A stretch of 64,000 nt of DNA from MED-G105 sp965263305 (GTDB lineage Bacteria; Pseudomonadota; Alphaproteobacteria; Caulobacterales; Parvularculaceae): positions 2,604,001-2,668,000 of the forward strand of contig OZ253666.1 in NCBI GenBank assembly GCA_965263305.1, read 5' to 3'. The notes under the pieces are model-generated. The model had not been told where the DNA came from, did no database searches, and worked only from the letters and a program-made list of their open reading frames with translations. Of the stretch, positions 26,302-36,293 are shown piece by piece. The position numbers were made by a program, and so were the translations under genes. Each line of letters begins with the position of its first letter. The first letter of the stretch is position 1.

Positions 26302-27455
26302 GAGCTCCAACCCGTCTTGATACCTCTTACTTAGCCCATTGGTGGTGGTCCATTGACCGAGCGTCGTTGATGCTGGTCGGGGCCCTGATGACGGTTGGCA
26401 TCGTGCTGATGCTCGCTGCGGGGCCCGGCACAGCCGCACGATTAAACATCGCCAATGAGTTTCACTTTCCCCTTCGCCAGGCGTTCTTTGTCGCGCCGGC
26501 CGTCATTCTGATGATTGGGGCGTCGATGTTAAAGCCGCTCCACGCCCGCCGGGTGGGGGTCATTTTGTTCGGGGTCGCACTAACGACAGCGATCATCGTT
26601 TTATTGTTCGCCCCGCCGGTAAACGGCGCCCATCGGTGGCTAGATCTTGGGCCGTTTGGGTTTCAGCCCTCGGAGCTTTTAAAGCCTGGCTTTATTATCA
26701 CTGCTGCTTGGATGTTGGCCGAAGGCGCGCGCAATCCGACGTTTCCGGGTGCGGCGATCGCCATGGGCCTTTTCGCGATCGCATCTGCATTGTTGGTATT
26801 GCAGCCCGATTACGGTCAGGCGGCATTACTGACGGCCGTGTGGATGATCATGTTTTTTATCGCCGGCTGGAGCATTCTTTGGCTTGTCAGCATCGCTGGG
26901 GTCGGTGCGGCGGTGATGGGGTTTGGCTACTTTTTCTCCGACCACCTTGCCCGGCGTATTGATGGGTACGTCGCAACCGATTGTACGAACCGCGCCGACT
27001 TTGACGCGAATTTTCAAATTTGCACCGCTTCCCAGGCGATCGCCCATGGCGGGCTTTCAGGGCGGGGCGCGGACCTTGCCACCGTGAAGTTGAGTTTGCC
27101 TGACGCCCATGCGGACTTTATTTTTGCCGTAGCGGCCGAGCAATACGGCTTTTTACTCTGCCTCTTGATTATGGCGTTGTTCGGCGTTTTTGTGGTGCGC
27201 ATCTTTTTAAAGGCGATACCGCTGAAGAGTGTATTTGCTCAATGCGCGGCATGCGGACTGGCGGCGTCTATCGGGCTCCAGGCGTTCATCAACATGGCGG
27301 TGGCGATGCGGGCTTTGCCAGCGAAGGGGATGACGTTGCCGTTTATCTCCTATGGTGGCTCTTCATTGATGGCCTCTGCGTTGACAGTTGGATTGATGCT
27401 GGCCTTGACCCGTCGGCATGAGCCGGCCCGTCGTCGCCGGGAGATTATGCCATGA
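26298..27455 (+). CDS. ftsW: Septal peptidoglycan polymerase FtsW
   Basis: 385 residues, SEDS family with about ten membrane helices. NGAHRWLDLGPFGFQPSELLKPG in the first third and a C-terminal LPFISYGGSSLMASALTVGLML are diagnostic. The large periplasmic loop holds the catalytic aspartate region (SLPDAHADFIFAVAAEQ). It works with FtsI to build the septum. ATGA overlaps on both sides. Confidence 0.96.
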   Translation: MRAPTRLDTSYLAHWWWSIDRASLMLVGALMTVGIVLMLAAGPGTAARLNIANEFHFPLRQAFFVAPAVILMIGASMLKPLHARRVGVILFGVALTTAIIVLLFAPPVNGAHRWLDLGPFGFQPSELLKPGFIITAAWMLAEGARNPTFPGAAIAMGLFAIASALLVLQPDYGQAALLTAVWMIMFFIAGWSILWLVSIAGVGAAVMGFGYFFSDHLARRIDGYVATDCTNRADFDANFQICTASQAIAHGGLSGRGADLATVKLSLPDAHADFIFAVAAEQYGFLLCLLIMALFGVFVVRIFLKAIPLKSVFAQCAACGLAASIGLQAFINMAVAMRALPAKGMTLPFISYGGSSLMASALTVGLMLALTRRHEPARRRREIMP

Positions 27456-28600
27456 GCGGTGAGCATGCGCGCAACGCCGGCGGCTCGTCCGGCCCCATCG
27501 CCCTCGCTGCCGGCGGCACCGGCGGGCATATGTTTCCCGCTGAAGCCCTGGCGCAGGAATTACGCCGTCGCGGGTATCCCATACTCCTCGTGACTGATGA
27601 GCGCGGCGCCCGCTACGCAAAGAACTTTCCAGCTGATGACCGATTTCAAATTTCAGCCGCGACGCCCAGCGTTGGCGGTCCCGTCGCTAAGGCCGCGGCG
27701 GCGTTTTCTATCGCCGGGGGGCTGATCAAATCCCTATCGGAGTTTCGCCGCCGGGGGGTTCGCGCCACGGTTGGGTTTGGCGGTTATCCATCGCTGCCGG
27801 CGGTAAAGGCGGCCGCCATCCTACAAATTCCCTATGCGGTGCATGAACAAAATGGGGTGCTCGGCCGCGCCAATCGAGTGCTTGCCGGGCGCGCCGCGTT
27901 TATCGCCCATGGATTTGCTAATCTTGAAAAAGTTCCTTCGACAAAAGCGCCGATCATTGAAATCGGTAATCCGGTGCGCGACGGCGTGACTGCCTTGATG
28001 AATGCGCCTTTCACAGCGCCAGAGGCGAACGGCCAAATCAACCTCCTGGCGTTTGGCGGTAGTCAGGGCGCTTCTCTTTTTTCGTCGGTTATTCCAGCGG
28101 CGATCGCCAACCTACCGGAGGAATTGCGCCGGCGCCTGTCAGTTGTCCAACAGGCGAGGGAAACCGAGCAGCCTGAGGTTGAAGAGATTTATGAACGTGC
28201 GGGCGTAAAAGCTGAGATCGCGCCCTTCTTCGCTGATATGCCAGCGCGGTTGGCGGCAAGCCATCTGGTGATCGCGCGGGCCGGCGCCTCGACAGTCAGT
28301 GAAATTTCGACGATCGGGCGCCCGTCTGTCCTCATTCCTTTAGGGATTGCGATGGACGATCACCAGACGGGCAATGCCCGCGCTTTATCGGATGTCGGCG
28401 CCGCTGTGATGATGCCGGAGAAAGAGTTTACCGCCGAGAGCCTCTCTGCTCAGTTGGCCCGGTTGCTGGGCGACGGCGCAACTCTGTCGACGATGGCCGC
28501 CGCTGCCCAGGGCAGCGTGAAACCCCACGCGGCGACGGTGCTCGCCGACCGCGTGGAGCAAGATTTGTTGTCGGTGAAGAATGAGAAAGCCGCCGCATGA
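27452..28600 (+). CDS. murG: UDP-GlcNAc:lipid I transferase MurG
   Basis: 382 residues, GT28 family. The N-terminal glycine loop ALAAGGTGGHMFPAEALAQEL, YAVHEQNGVLGRANR, and FGGSQGASLFSS followed by ARAGASTVSEISTIGRPSVLIP are characteristic. It converts lipid I to lipid II at the membrane. An N-terminal 15-residue extension precedes the first strand. ATGA overlaps with ftsW and murC. Confidence 0.96.
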   Translation: MSGEHARNAGGSSGPIALAAGGTGGHMFPAEALAQELRRRGYPILLVTDERGARYAKNFPADDRFQISAATPSVGGPVAKAAAAFSIAGGLIKSLSEFRRRGVRATVGFGGYPSLPAVKAAAILQIPYAVHEQNGVLGRANRVLAGRAAFIAHGFANLEKVPSTKAPIIEIGNPVRDGVTALMNAPFTAPEANGQINLLAFGGSQGASLFSSVIPAAIANLPEELRRRLSVVQQARETEQPEVEEIYERAGVKAEIAPFFADMPARLAASHLVIARAGASTVSEISTIGRPSVLIPLGIAMDDHQTGNARALSDVGAAVMMPEKEFTAESLSAQLARLLGDGATLSTMAAAAQGSVKPHAATVLADRVEQDLLSVKNEKAAA

Positions 28601-30081
28601 GTAAAAACACTGAGAAAAATAGCGCTTCCTCTACGGATCGTCAGATGACCGTCCGCCTACCCTTTGACGTCGGTATCATTCATTTTGTTGGTATCGGCGG
28701 GATTGGCATGTCGGGCATTGCCGAAGTGATGCACAATCTCGGTTACACCGTGCAAGGCTCCGACATCGCCGAAGGGGCCGCGGTGCAGCGATTGCGCAAG
28801 CTTGGCGTGACGGTCAACATTGGCCACACGCCGTCAAATGTTGATGGCGCCGAAGCTGTGGTGGTCTCAACGGCCGTGAAACCAGACAACACGGAAGTGC
28901 TCACCGCCCGCGCTCGCCACATCCCAATTGTGCGCCGCGCCGATATGTTGGCGGAACTGATGCGTCTGAAATGGACCGTGTCCGTCGCCGGCACCCATGG
29001 CAAGACCACAACGACAACGATGATCGCCGCCCTCCTAGACGAGGCCAAGCATGACCCAACCGTGATCAATGGCGGTGTGATCAATGCTTATGGCGCAAAC
29101 GCCCGCCTAGGCAAAGGCGATTGGATGGTGGTGGAAGCCGATGAATCTGATGGGGCTTTCCTCCGCCTGCCGACGACCATTGCCGTGGTCACCAATATCG
29201 ACCCAGAGCATTTGGATCATTGGGGCGATTTTGAAAAGCTGCGCGACGCCTTCGATAGCTTTATTGAGAACACCCCGTTTTACGGCTTTGGCGTCGTATG
29301 CCTCGATCATCCCGAGGTGCAAGCGTTGGTCGGCCGGGTGGCGGATCGCCGGTTGATTACCTATGGCGCCAACCCCCAGGCTGATGTGCGGGCGGAGAAT
29401 ATCATCTTCGAGGGCGCGGGCGTGCGCTATGATATTGTGTTCCGGGAACGCCAGAATACGGGGCTGACAGAGGAGGTTGCACGGATCGAGGACGTGCATT
29501 TACCGATGCCGGGGGTTCATAACGTTTTGAATTCCCTAGCGGCGGCGGCGGTTGCTCGGCGTGTGGGCGCGAGTGATGAGGCGATTAAGGCGGGTTTTGC
29601 GAAATTCGCTGGCGTCAAACGGCGCTTTACTCATGCGGGTGTCTGGAACGACGTCACGATTATTGATGATTATGGTCATCACCCGGTGGAAATTGCAGCC
29701 GTCCTGCGCGCAGCGCGCAACGTAACGAGCGGCAAAGTCATCGCCGTCGTGCAACCCCACCGGTTCTCCCGTGTTCGGGATCTATTCGATGATTTCTGCG
29801 CCTGCCTTAACGAGGCGGATGTTGCGGTGATCACGGATATCTATAGCGCCGGTGAAGCAGCCCTCGAAGGCGTATCGAAGGAAACCCTCGTCGCTGGGAT
29901 TGTCGAGCGAGGTCATCGCGATGCGCGCACCTTGCCCAATTGGGAGGCGTTGCCTGATCTTATCGCCGATATCGCCGAGCCAGGTGATTATGTTCTGTGT
30001 CTCGGCGCTGGCGATATCACGAAACACGCCAATGAGCTGGCGGATAGGTTAGCGAGCGGCAAAAAAGGGAAGGGGCGGTAA
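28597..30081 (+). CDS. murC: UDP-MurNAc:L-Ala ligase MurC
   Basis: 494 residues. IHFVGIGGIGMSGIAEVM at the N-terminus, ATP loop VAGTHGKTTTTTMIAALLD, VVEADESDGAFLRLPT, and IDDYGHHPVEIAAVLRAAR are diagnostic. It adds the first stem-peptide residue. ATGA overlap with murG; four bases separate it from murB. Confidence 0.97.
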   Translation: MSKNTEKNSASSTDRQMTVRLPFDVGIIHFVGIGGIGMSGIAEVMHNLGYTVQGSDIAEGAAVQRLRKLGVTVNIGHTPSNVDGAEAVVVSTAVKPDNTEVLTARARHIPIVRRADMLAELMRLKWTVSVAGTHGKTTTTTMIAALLDEAKHDPTVINGGVINAYGANARLGKGDWMVVEADESDGAFLRLPTTIAVVTNIDPEHLDHWGDFEKLRDAFDSFIENTPFYGFGVVCLDHPEVQALVGRVADRRLITYGANPQADVRAENIIFEGAGVRYDIVFRERQNTGLTEEVARIEDVHLPMPGVHNVLNSLAAAAVARRVGASDEAIKAGFAKFAGVKRRFTHAGVWNDVTIIDDYGHHPVEIAAVLRAARNVTSGKVIAVVQPHRFSRVRDLFDDFCACLNEADVAVITDIYSAGEAALEGVSKETLVAGIVERGHRDARTLPNWEALPDLIADIAEPGDYVLCLGAGDITKHANELADRLASGKKGKGR

Positions 30082-30085
30082 CGCG

Positions 30086-31030
30086 GTGTCAGCCAGAGCA
30101 AACGCGATCACCGCAGGTGACCTTCCCGTTGTCCGTGGGCGTTATGTTGAAAACGCGGCCATGTCGGCGATCACCTGGTTCCGCGTCGGCGGGCCGGCGG
30201 ATGTTTTGTTTACACCGGCCGATGAGGACGACCTTATTCACTTTCTGGCTGAGACGCCTGATGAGATCCCTGTCTATCCTGTTGGTGTCGGATCAAATTT
30301 GTTGGTGCGCGATGGCGGGGTCAGGGGCGTGGTCATTCGCCTGGGCGCGCCCTTTGCTAAAATTTCTGTCGATGGCGTACGCGTGACGGCGGGTGCCGCG
30401 GCCCTTGATGCGCAAGTGGCGAAACATGCAGCGAAGGCCGGCGTTGCGGGGCTTGAATTTTATCGCGGGGTGCCGGGCGCCATCGGCGGCGCCCTGCGTA
30501 TGAACGCCGGCGCCTATGGCGGGGAGACAAAAGACGTTCTGGTGTCGTGCGCGGGCGTTACGCGGGATGGGCGCCGCTGCAGCTTTACCAATGCTGACAT
30601 GGGGTTCGGTTACCGCCACTCGAATGCACCTGACGACATGATTTTCACAGAAGCGGTTTTTGAGGGGCATCCAGATGATCCGGCGGTGATTGAAGAGCGG
30701 ATGCGCGAGATCATGTCGAAGCGCGAAGCATCCCAGCCCATTCGCGAACGCACCGGTGGTTCTACCTTTGCCAATCCCGACCCCGCGCAGTTGCATGGCC
30801 CATATGAGGGCATGGGCGCTTGGCGCCTGATTGATACGATTGGCGGGCGTGGACGCAAAGTCGGCGGGGCGCAAGTTTCCGAGCAACATTGCAACTTTAT
30901 GATCAATACCGGTGAGGCAAGCGCCGCCGATCTCGAAACGCTCATCGAGAGTTTGCGCCGGGATGTTGAAAAAGAGACTGGCGTAAAATTACGCTGGGAA
31001 ATCAAAAGGATCGGCGAGGCTCTTGAATGA
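30086..31030 (+). CDS. murB: UDP-N-acetylenolpyruvoylglucosamine reductase MurB
   Basis: 314 residues, FAD enzyme, type I-like length. TWFRVGGPADVLFTPADEDDL, YPVGVGSNLLVRDGG, FYRGVPGAIGGALRMNAGAYG and RTGGSTFANPDP (with the catalytic Ser) are present. It reduces the enolpyruvyl group to lactyl to give UDP-MurNAc. GTG start preceded by AGGGGCGG. The stop overlaps ddl as ATGA. Confidence 0.96.
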   Translation: MSARANAITAGDLPVVRGRYVENAAMSAITWFRVGGPADVLFTPADEDDLIHFLAETPDEIPVYPVGVGSNLLVRDGGVRGVVIRLGAPFAKISVDGVRVTAGAAALDAQVAKHAAKAGVAGLEFYRGVPGAIGGALRMNAGAYGGETKDVLVSCAGVTRDGRRCSFTNADMGFGYRHSNAPDDMIFTEAVFEGHPDDPAVIEERMREIMSKREASQPIRERTGGSTFANPDPAQLHGPYEGMGAWRLIDTIGGRGRKVGGAQVSEQHCNFMINTGEASAADLETLIESLRRDVEKETGVKLRWEIKRIGEALE

Positions 31031-31983
31031 CAAATTCAACAGGAACAACACGCCGATTTAACCGTGTGGCGGTTTTGAAGGGGGGGTGGTCGCCTGAGCG
31101 AGAAGTCTCTCTCAACTCCGGTCAGCAGGCCGCGCAAGGGCTGTCCGAAGCGGGCTATGATGTCGTCGAAATCGACGCCACGCCGAACTTGGCGGCGCAA
31201 ATTCTAGAGGCGAAACCCGACGTTGTTTTCAACGCGCTCCACGGCCAATGGGGTGAGGACGGATGTGTCCAAGGATTGCTCGAAATTTTGGCGCTACCCT
31301 ACACCCATTCCGGGGTGCTTGCCTCGTCCCTTGCCATGGATAAACAGCGCGCGAAACTCGTGTTTGCCGACTATGGCATCCCGGCGCCGGAAGGCCGGCT
31401 TGCCTCCCGCACCGAAGCGGCGGGCGGTCATTTTATGGCGCCGCCTTATGTCGTGAAGCCGAACGCGCAAGGATCTTCCGTTGGCGTCTTTATCGTCCGA
31501 GAAGGCGATAACCGGCCGCCCGATGCATTGACGAGCGCAGATTGGCCTCTAGGTGATGAGGTGTTGGTAGAGAAATTTATTCCGGGGCGTGAACTAACCG
31601 TCGCCGTCATGGGCGAGCGCCCCCTTTGCGTCACTGAGATCACCACCAACCTCGCCTTTTACGATTACGAGGCGAAATACGCCGCCGGCGGTTCCGATCA
31701 TACGCTTCCGGCCGATATTCCTGACGCGGTCGCATCACGTTGTATGGCGCTTGCGCTGGAGGCGCACCGCGCCCTTGGTTGTCGCGGGTTATCGAGGGCG
31801 GATTTTCGATATGATGAGGCCCGCGATGTTTCCGCCACGGGCGAATATATCTATTGTCTTGAAGTGAACACCCAGCCCGGATTAACGGCGACGTCCTTAG
31901 CACCTGAACAAGCCGCCCATTGCGGTGTGTCGTTTTCAGAGCTTTTGGCGTGGATGGTGGAGGATGCATCATGCCAAAGGTGA
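31027..31983 (+). CDS. ddl: D-alanine--D-alanine ligase
   Basis: 318 residues, ATP-grasp. VAVLKGGWSPEREVSLNSG, HGQWGEDGCVQGLLE, YVVKPNAQGSSVGVF and CLEVNTQPGLTATSLAPEQA match Ddl. It makes the dipeptide used by MurF. The end of the gene contains the start codon of ftsQ (13-base overlap). Confidence 0.96.
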   Translation: MTNSTGTTRRFNRVAVLKGGWSPEREVSLNSGQQAAQGLSEAGYDVVEIDATPNLAAQILEAKPDVVFNALHGQWGEDGCVQGLLEILALPYTHSGVLASSLAMDKQRAKLVFADYGIPAPEGRLASRTEAAGGHFMAPPYVVKPNAQGSSVGVFIVREGDNRPPDALTSADWPLGDEVLVEKFIPGRELTVAVMGERPLCVTEITTNLAFYDYEAKYAAGGSDHTLPADIPDAVASRCMALALEAHRALGCRGLSRADFRYDEARDVSATGEYIYCLEVNTQPGLTATSLAPEQAAHCGVSFSELLAWMVEDASCQR

Positions 31984-32852
31984 AAGCCGGTGCAAAAAAG
32001 AAACCGGCGGCCAAGAGATCAGGCGCCAGCAAGAAGCCTGCAGGGAAAGCCCGGGCGAAGAACGCCCGCGGGAGCCGCAAATCCGCTGAGCGCCCCTCGT
32101 TTTTTGAGACGTTTTTTGCTCCCGTCGAGCGCTATACCCTCGCGGCCTCCGCCGGCGCTGTGGTGATCCTACTTGCCGGCGCCTTTGCGCTTTGGGCGGG
32201 GGGATATTTCGGTCGTTTGGCGCAAAGCGCGGTGCAGGCGAGCGAAACGGCGGCGCTTTCCGCAGGGTTTGATATTCGCCGAATCACGCTTCGCGGCGCC
32301 CATAACATCGCTCATGACGACCTTCTCCAGACGTTGGGCCTGTCGGTGGGCGACTCTCTTCTTCATGCTGACATTAACGATGCGCAAGAAAGAGTGCAGT
32401 CCCTTGGATGGGTGCGCAGCGCATCCGTCACGCGGTTGATGCCCAATCAGATCCATGTCTCGGTGCGTGAGCGCACGCCAGCCGCCGTCTGGCAGGTCAA
32501 TTTTGTTCTTCATCTTATTGACGAAAACGGCGCCGTTATTCGTAAAGTAGGGGCTGACGAGTATCCGCAATTGCCGTTGATTGTCGGGGTTGGCGCCCCG
32601 GAAGCGGCCGCGACAGTGCTAAAAGCCCTCGCTGCGAAGCCGGTATTGGAAAAAATGACCCATGCCTTGGTCCGTGTCGGAGACCGTCGGTGGGACATGC
32701 GATTGAGAAATGGCGTGGAGGTGAAACTGCCAGAAGCCGATTTCGTTGACGCCATCGAAGCGCTGCATGTTTTGCATGCCGCCCACCAGACGCTTGACCA
32801 GCCCATCGAATATATTGATCTTCGCGACCCAGAGCGCGTGATTATGCGGTAA
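31971..32852 (+). CDS. ftsQ: Cell division protein FtsQ
   Basis: 293 residues. A Lys/Ala-rich cytoplasmic tail (1-42), one membrane helix (about 56-80), a POTRA domain from about 99 (FDIRRITLRGAHNIAHDDLL) and an FtsQ beta domain ending in EYIDLRDPERVIMR. FtsQ scaffolds the divisome. ATG 31971 has GGAGG 7 bases upstream. Confidence 0.94.
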   Translation: MPKVKAGAKKKPAAKRSGASKKPAGKARAKNARGSRKSAERPSFFETFFAPVERYTLAASAGAVVILLAGAFALWAGGYFGRLAQSAVQASETAALSAGFDIRRITLRGAHNIAHDDLLQTLGLSVGDSLLHADINDAQERVQSLGWVRSASVTRLMPNQIHVSVRERTPAAVWQVNFVLHLIDENGAVIRKVGADEYPQLPLIVGVGAPEAAATVLKALAAKPVLEKMTHALVRVGDRRWDMRLRNGVEVKLPEADFVDAIEALHVLHAAHQTLDQPIEYIDLRDPERVIMR

Positions 32853-32913
32853 CGACGAGCCGCTAAGAGTTTTTTATTTTCTGTATAAGGCGTTTACCGT
32901 CTGAGTGTTGAAG

Positions 32914-34410
32914 ATGTCATCTTCTAAAGGCCATCAAAAAAAGGCGACGGTGCGGTCGCCGCGACGTTCGGTGAAAGCCGGCGGGCGCCGCATGACGTCC
33001 CAAAACGCGAAAACCGATAATGCTGGTGGCGACAAGACGACTAGGGAATCCCTAAATCGGCTGCGGTTGATCACCGGGGGACGTCGTGACCAAGGCAGAC
33101 GGGCTATCGCAGCGATTGATATTGGCGGTGGAAAAGCGGCATGCATGATTGGAGTGCTCGCGCCGCTCGATAATGGCGACTATGAAATCGACGTGATTGG
33201 CGTTGGTCAGCACGGGGGCCTTGTCGCGGAACGTGCAAGCGATGTGGAAGCCGCGCTCAGAAGCGCCATCGAAGCGGCGGAACGAATGGCGGGCGAAAGA
33301 GCCCATCGGGCCTTTGTTTCCGTGCGTGGTCGGTCGATCAATTGTCGCCGCATTGGCGTTGATCTTGAGACTGCGGGCGGCGTGGTGACCGCTGAGGATG
33401 TGCGAGACTGCCTCAGCGAAGCGCGAAGCGCGTGCACGCGTCACCAAAACGAAGATGCTCTACAAAACAGTTTCTCGCCATTGCATGCTCTCCCGATGCG
33501 ATACCGCGTCGACGGCGAAAGCGCGTTGACGAGCGATGCGGTAACGGCGCCGATTGGGCAAGCCGGTAATGTTCTGACAGCTGAAGTTTTAAGCTTGGGC
33601 GTTCGGGAGAGCGCCGCCGCGAATCTTGAAGCGTTGATAGGACGTTGCGGTCTAGAACTCGATGCGCTGGTCGCCGGACCGCTTGCGGCTGCACATTCTG
33701 TAGTGTTGGAAGATGAGCGCGATTTAGGCGTTATAATGCTCGATTTGGGCGCACGGTCGACGGATTTTGCGGTCTATGATCGGGGCGTGATGACAGCTTG
33801 TGGCGCGGTCGGATTAGGCGGCGAACACATTACGCGGGATGTCGCCCAAATTTTTGGCTCGTCGCTCCCCCAGGCGGAGCGGATCAAAACGCTTCACGGC
33901 TCGGCGCAATCCGGCGCTGGCGACGAACATCGCCTTCTTGATTTCCCGCAACTTGCCGACCCGTCCGAAATCGCCCGTCATTCGCGCGCGGAGCTGACAT
34001 CGGTAATTGCGCCGCGCCTTGAAGAAATCATTGAACTCGCGTTTGGGGCGGCTGCTGAGCAAGCGGGTGGGCGTCATACTATTCGCCGCGCCGTCTTGAC
34101 GGGCGGAGCCAGTCTTTTACCCGGCGCCTGCGATATGGCCGAACGCATCATGGGGGTGAAAACACGCCTTGGCCGTCCGACAAGTCTTGTAGGCGCGCCC
34201 GATGCAGCGACAGCCCCCCATTTCGCCGTATGCGTCGGGCTTTTATCGTACGCCGCTCAGGTCAAGGCGATGAAATCAAAAGCAGGCGGGCGCAATATCG
34301 ATCCCTATGCCTTTGAAGCCGAAACGCAGGCCCGCGCCGGCCTTGGGCGCCGGCAAGCGCCGCACAGATTTTTCGACGGTGTCGCCAATTGGCTGCGCGC
34401 TAATTTTTGA
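32914..34410 (+). CDS. ftsA: Cell division protein FtsA
   Basis: About 498 residues, actin-like ATPase that tethers FtsZ to the membrane. AIDIGGGKAACMIGVL is the phosphate-1 motif, LGVIMLDLGARSTDFAVYDRG phosphate-2, and RRAVLTGGASLLPGACDMAERIMG the adenosine motif. The C-terminal FFDGVANWLRANF is the amphipathic membrane-targeting helix. The roughly 70-residue basic N-terminal extension is long. ATG 32914 is preferred; a GTG at 32905 is in frame, and neither has a strong Shine-Dalgarno sequence. Confidence 0.94.
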   Translation: MSSSKGHQKKATVRSPRRSVKAGGRRMTSQNAKTDNAGGDKTTRESLNRLRLITGGRRDQGRRAIAAIDIGGGKAACMIGVLAPLDNGDYEIDVIGVGQHGGLVAERASDVEAALRSAIEAAERMAGERAHRAFVSVRGRSINCRRIGVDLETAGGVVTAEDVRDCLSEARSACTRHQNEDALQNSFSPLHALPMRYRVDGESALTSDAVTAPIGQAGNVLTAEVLSLGVRESAAANLEALIGRCGLELDALVAGPLAAAHSVVLEDERDLGVIMLDLGARSTDFAVYDRGVMTACGAVGLGGEHITRDVAQIFGSSLPQAERIKTLHGSAQSGAGDEHRLLDFPQLADPSEIARHSRAELTSVIAPRLEEIIELAFGAAAEQAGGRHTIRRAVLTGGASLLPGACDMAERIMGVKTRLGRPTSLVGAPDAATAPHFAVCVGLLSYAAQVKAMKSKAGGRNIDPYAFEAETQARAGLGRRQAPHRFFDGVANWLRANF

Positions 34411-34748
34411 TCTGCAGCTGCGGTGTTCCCAAAGCACCAGTTCTGACCAATCAGATCCTGCCGTTCAGACCTTTTACGAGCGCATTCTCGACGTGAAGAC
34501 GGTCGCGCAAGTGTTGTGAATTTAATGCAAAAAAAATTCGTGTTTTCCCCCTTTAGGCAATGACAGCATTTGCGAAGCAGTAGAAAAACGGAAATCAAGC
34601 GAGCGCATGGAGAGGGTATGATACCAATCTGCGCATTAATTTCGCGTTAACCATTTAGTAAGGGTTCTGAACGAATCTTTAACATCTAACCTAAAAGCGA
34701 CCTAAATTTGTTAAGGGCGCCACTCTCGGGCGGGAAGCGGAGCGATCA
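34411..34748 (+). other. ftsA-ftsZ intergenic control region
   Basis: About 340 bases, AT-richer than its surroundings and free of ORFs. It separates ftsZ from the overlapping upstream genes and so probably holds its own ftsZ promoter. The CtrA box listed separately is in the middle. No hairpin terminator is visible after ftsA. Confidence 0.5.
34636..34661 (+). promoter_or_regulatory. CtrA box, tandem, upstream of ftsZ
   Basis: TTAA (34636-34639), seven bases, TTAA (34647-34650) followed by C is a perfect match to the CtrA consensus TTAA-N7-TTAA(C). A further seven bases on comes GTAA (34658-34661), a one-mismatch third half-site in the same phase. It ends 87 bases before the ftsZ start. CtrA represses ftsZ in Caulobacter. 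Confidence 0.65.
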
Positions 34749-36293
34749 ATGCCACTAAATTTAAGCATGCCGGAAATGATGGAATTGAAACCGCGTATTT
34801 CTGTTGTCGGCGTCGGCGGCGCGGGCGGCAACGCCGTCAACAATATGATAGAGAGTTCGTTGGAAGGCGTTGATTTTGTCGTCGCCAACACGGATTCCCA
34901 GGCTCTGGGCTTATCAAAAGCTGAAAAACGGATTCAGTTAGGCTCGGAGACCACGCAAGGTCTAGGCGCTGGCGCTCTTCCGGATGTTGGGCGCGCTGCT
35001 GCGGAAGAGTCTCTCGATGAAATTTTAGAGCATGTCGGTGATGCTCATATGCTCTTTATTACCGCCGGCATGGGCGGTGGCACGGGCACCGGTGCGGCGC
35101 CAGTAATCGCAAAGGCGGCGAAAGAGCGCGAAATTTTGACGGTCGGCGTTGTCACGAAGCCGTTCCATTTTGAGGGCGCTCGCCGGATGAAGACGGCGAT
35201 GTACGGCATTGATTCCCTTCAGGAACATGTGGACACGCTGCTGATTATCCCGAACCAAAACTTGTTCGCCATTGCCAACGAGCGCACAACCTTCCAGGAA
35301 GCGTTCCAGCTTGCCGACCAGGTGCTCCATTCCGGTGTTCGTGGGATCACCGATCTCATGATTATGCCGGGATTGATTAACCTCGACTTCAACGATGTTC
35401 GCACCGTGATGAGCGAGATGGGCAAAGCCATGATGGGCACGGGTGAGGCGGAAGGCCAGAAGCGCGCCATTCAAGCGGCTGAAGCGGCAATCTCCAATCC
35501 ATTACTAGATGAAGTGTCGATGAAGGGCGCGAGAGGCGTTCTGATCAACATTACAGGCTCGATGGATATGACCCTCTTCGAGGTTGACGAGGCGGCGAAC
35601 CGTATTCGCGCCGAAGTTGATCCCGATGCGAACATTATTGTTGGATCAACGTTCAACCAAAATCTTGACGGTCAGATCCGCGTCTCTGTTGTGGCGACGG
35701 GTATTGAAGCAGAAGAGCGCGTCGAACCGGCCTTCCAGCCGCGTTCAATGTCGGTCTCAGTGTCGCGGCCATGGCGCGAAACCTCTGATGAGCAGCCAGC
35801 CGTTGCGATGAACCCAGCCCCGGCGGCGCGCAAAGTTGACGCGCCAAAATCGCCTGAGACGCCAGCGCCAGCCGCAGCTGAGTCGTCACTACTCGATAAG
35901 GCCGGAGAAAAAACGCCGCCGACCGGGCCGAACCCCGTTGGGGATGTTCATGCGAGAATTCGTAAGATGCTGACTGAAGGAGCTGGCGCTGAGTCAGACC
36001 TTTCCGGGGCGAACCCTTTCCGTGACGGACGAGATGACCCAAGCTTGGCAGAGCGTGGCGCTGACGTCGCGAAGCAAAGCATTGGCGCCGCTCTGGACAA
36101 GTTTATGTCCATGGGAGGTGCGAAAAAAGGGGAGGCTTCTCTTCACGAGCAGGCTGAAGCTGAAAAAAAAGTGGCGGCTCAACCGCGCCCCCGCCCAGCT
36201 GTTCGTGATGCCGCCCATGGTGATCTCTTCGGTGAGGAAGAGGATTCGGAGCTAGAAATTCCATCCTTTCTGCGAAAAAAGAAAATTGGCTAA
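34749..36293 (+). CDS. ftsZ: Cell division GTPase FtsZ
   Basis: 514 residues. The tubulin signature GGGTGTG is at 109-115, with GVGGAGGNAVNNM near 21-33 and NTDSQAL near 47-53. The GTPase core ends near 330. It is followed by a Pro/Ala-rich linker of about 160 residues, and the C-terminal peptide LEIPSFLRKKK that binds FtsA and other partners. A long linker is usual in alphaproteobacteria. Start codon after GCGGGAAGCGGAGCG. Confidence 0.98.
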   Translation: MPLNLSMPEMMELKPRISVVGVGGAGGNAVNNMIESSLEGVDFVVANTDSQALGLSKAEKRIQLGSETTQGLGAGALPDVGRAAAEESLDEILEHVGDAHMLFITAGMGGGTGTGAAPVIAKAAKEREILTVGVVTKPFHFEGARRMKTAMYGIDSLQEHVDTLLIIPNQNLFAIANERTTFQEAFQLADQVLHSGVRGITDLMIMPGLINLDFNDVRTVMSEMGKAMMGTGEAEGQKRAIQAAEAAISNPLLDEVSMKGARGVLINITGSMDMTLFEVDEAANRIRAEVDPDANIIVGSTFNQNLDGQIRVSVVATGIEAEERVEPAFQPRSMSVSVSRPWRETSDEQPAVAMNPAPAARKVDAPKSPETPAPAAAESSLLDKAGEKTPPTGPNPVGDVHARIRKMLTEGAGAESDLSGANPFRDGRDDPSLAERGADVAKQSIGAALDKFMSMGGAKKGEASLHEQAEAEKKVAAQPRPRPAVRDAAHGDLFGEEEDSELEIPSFLRKKKIG

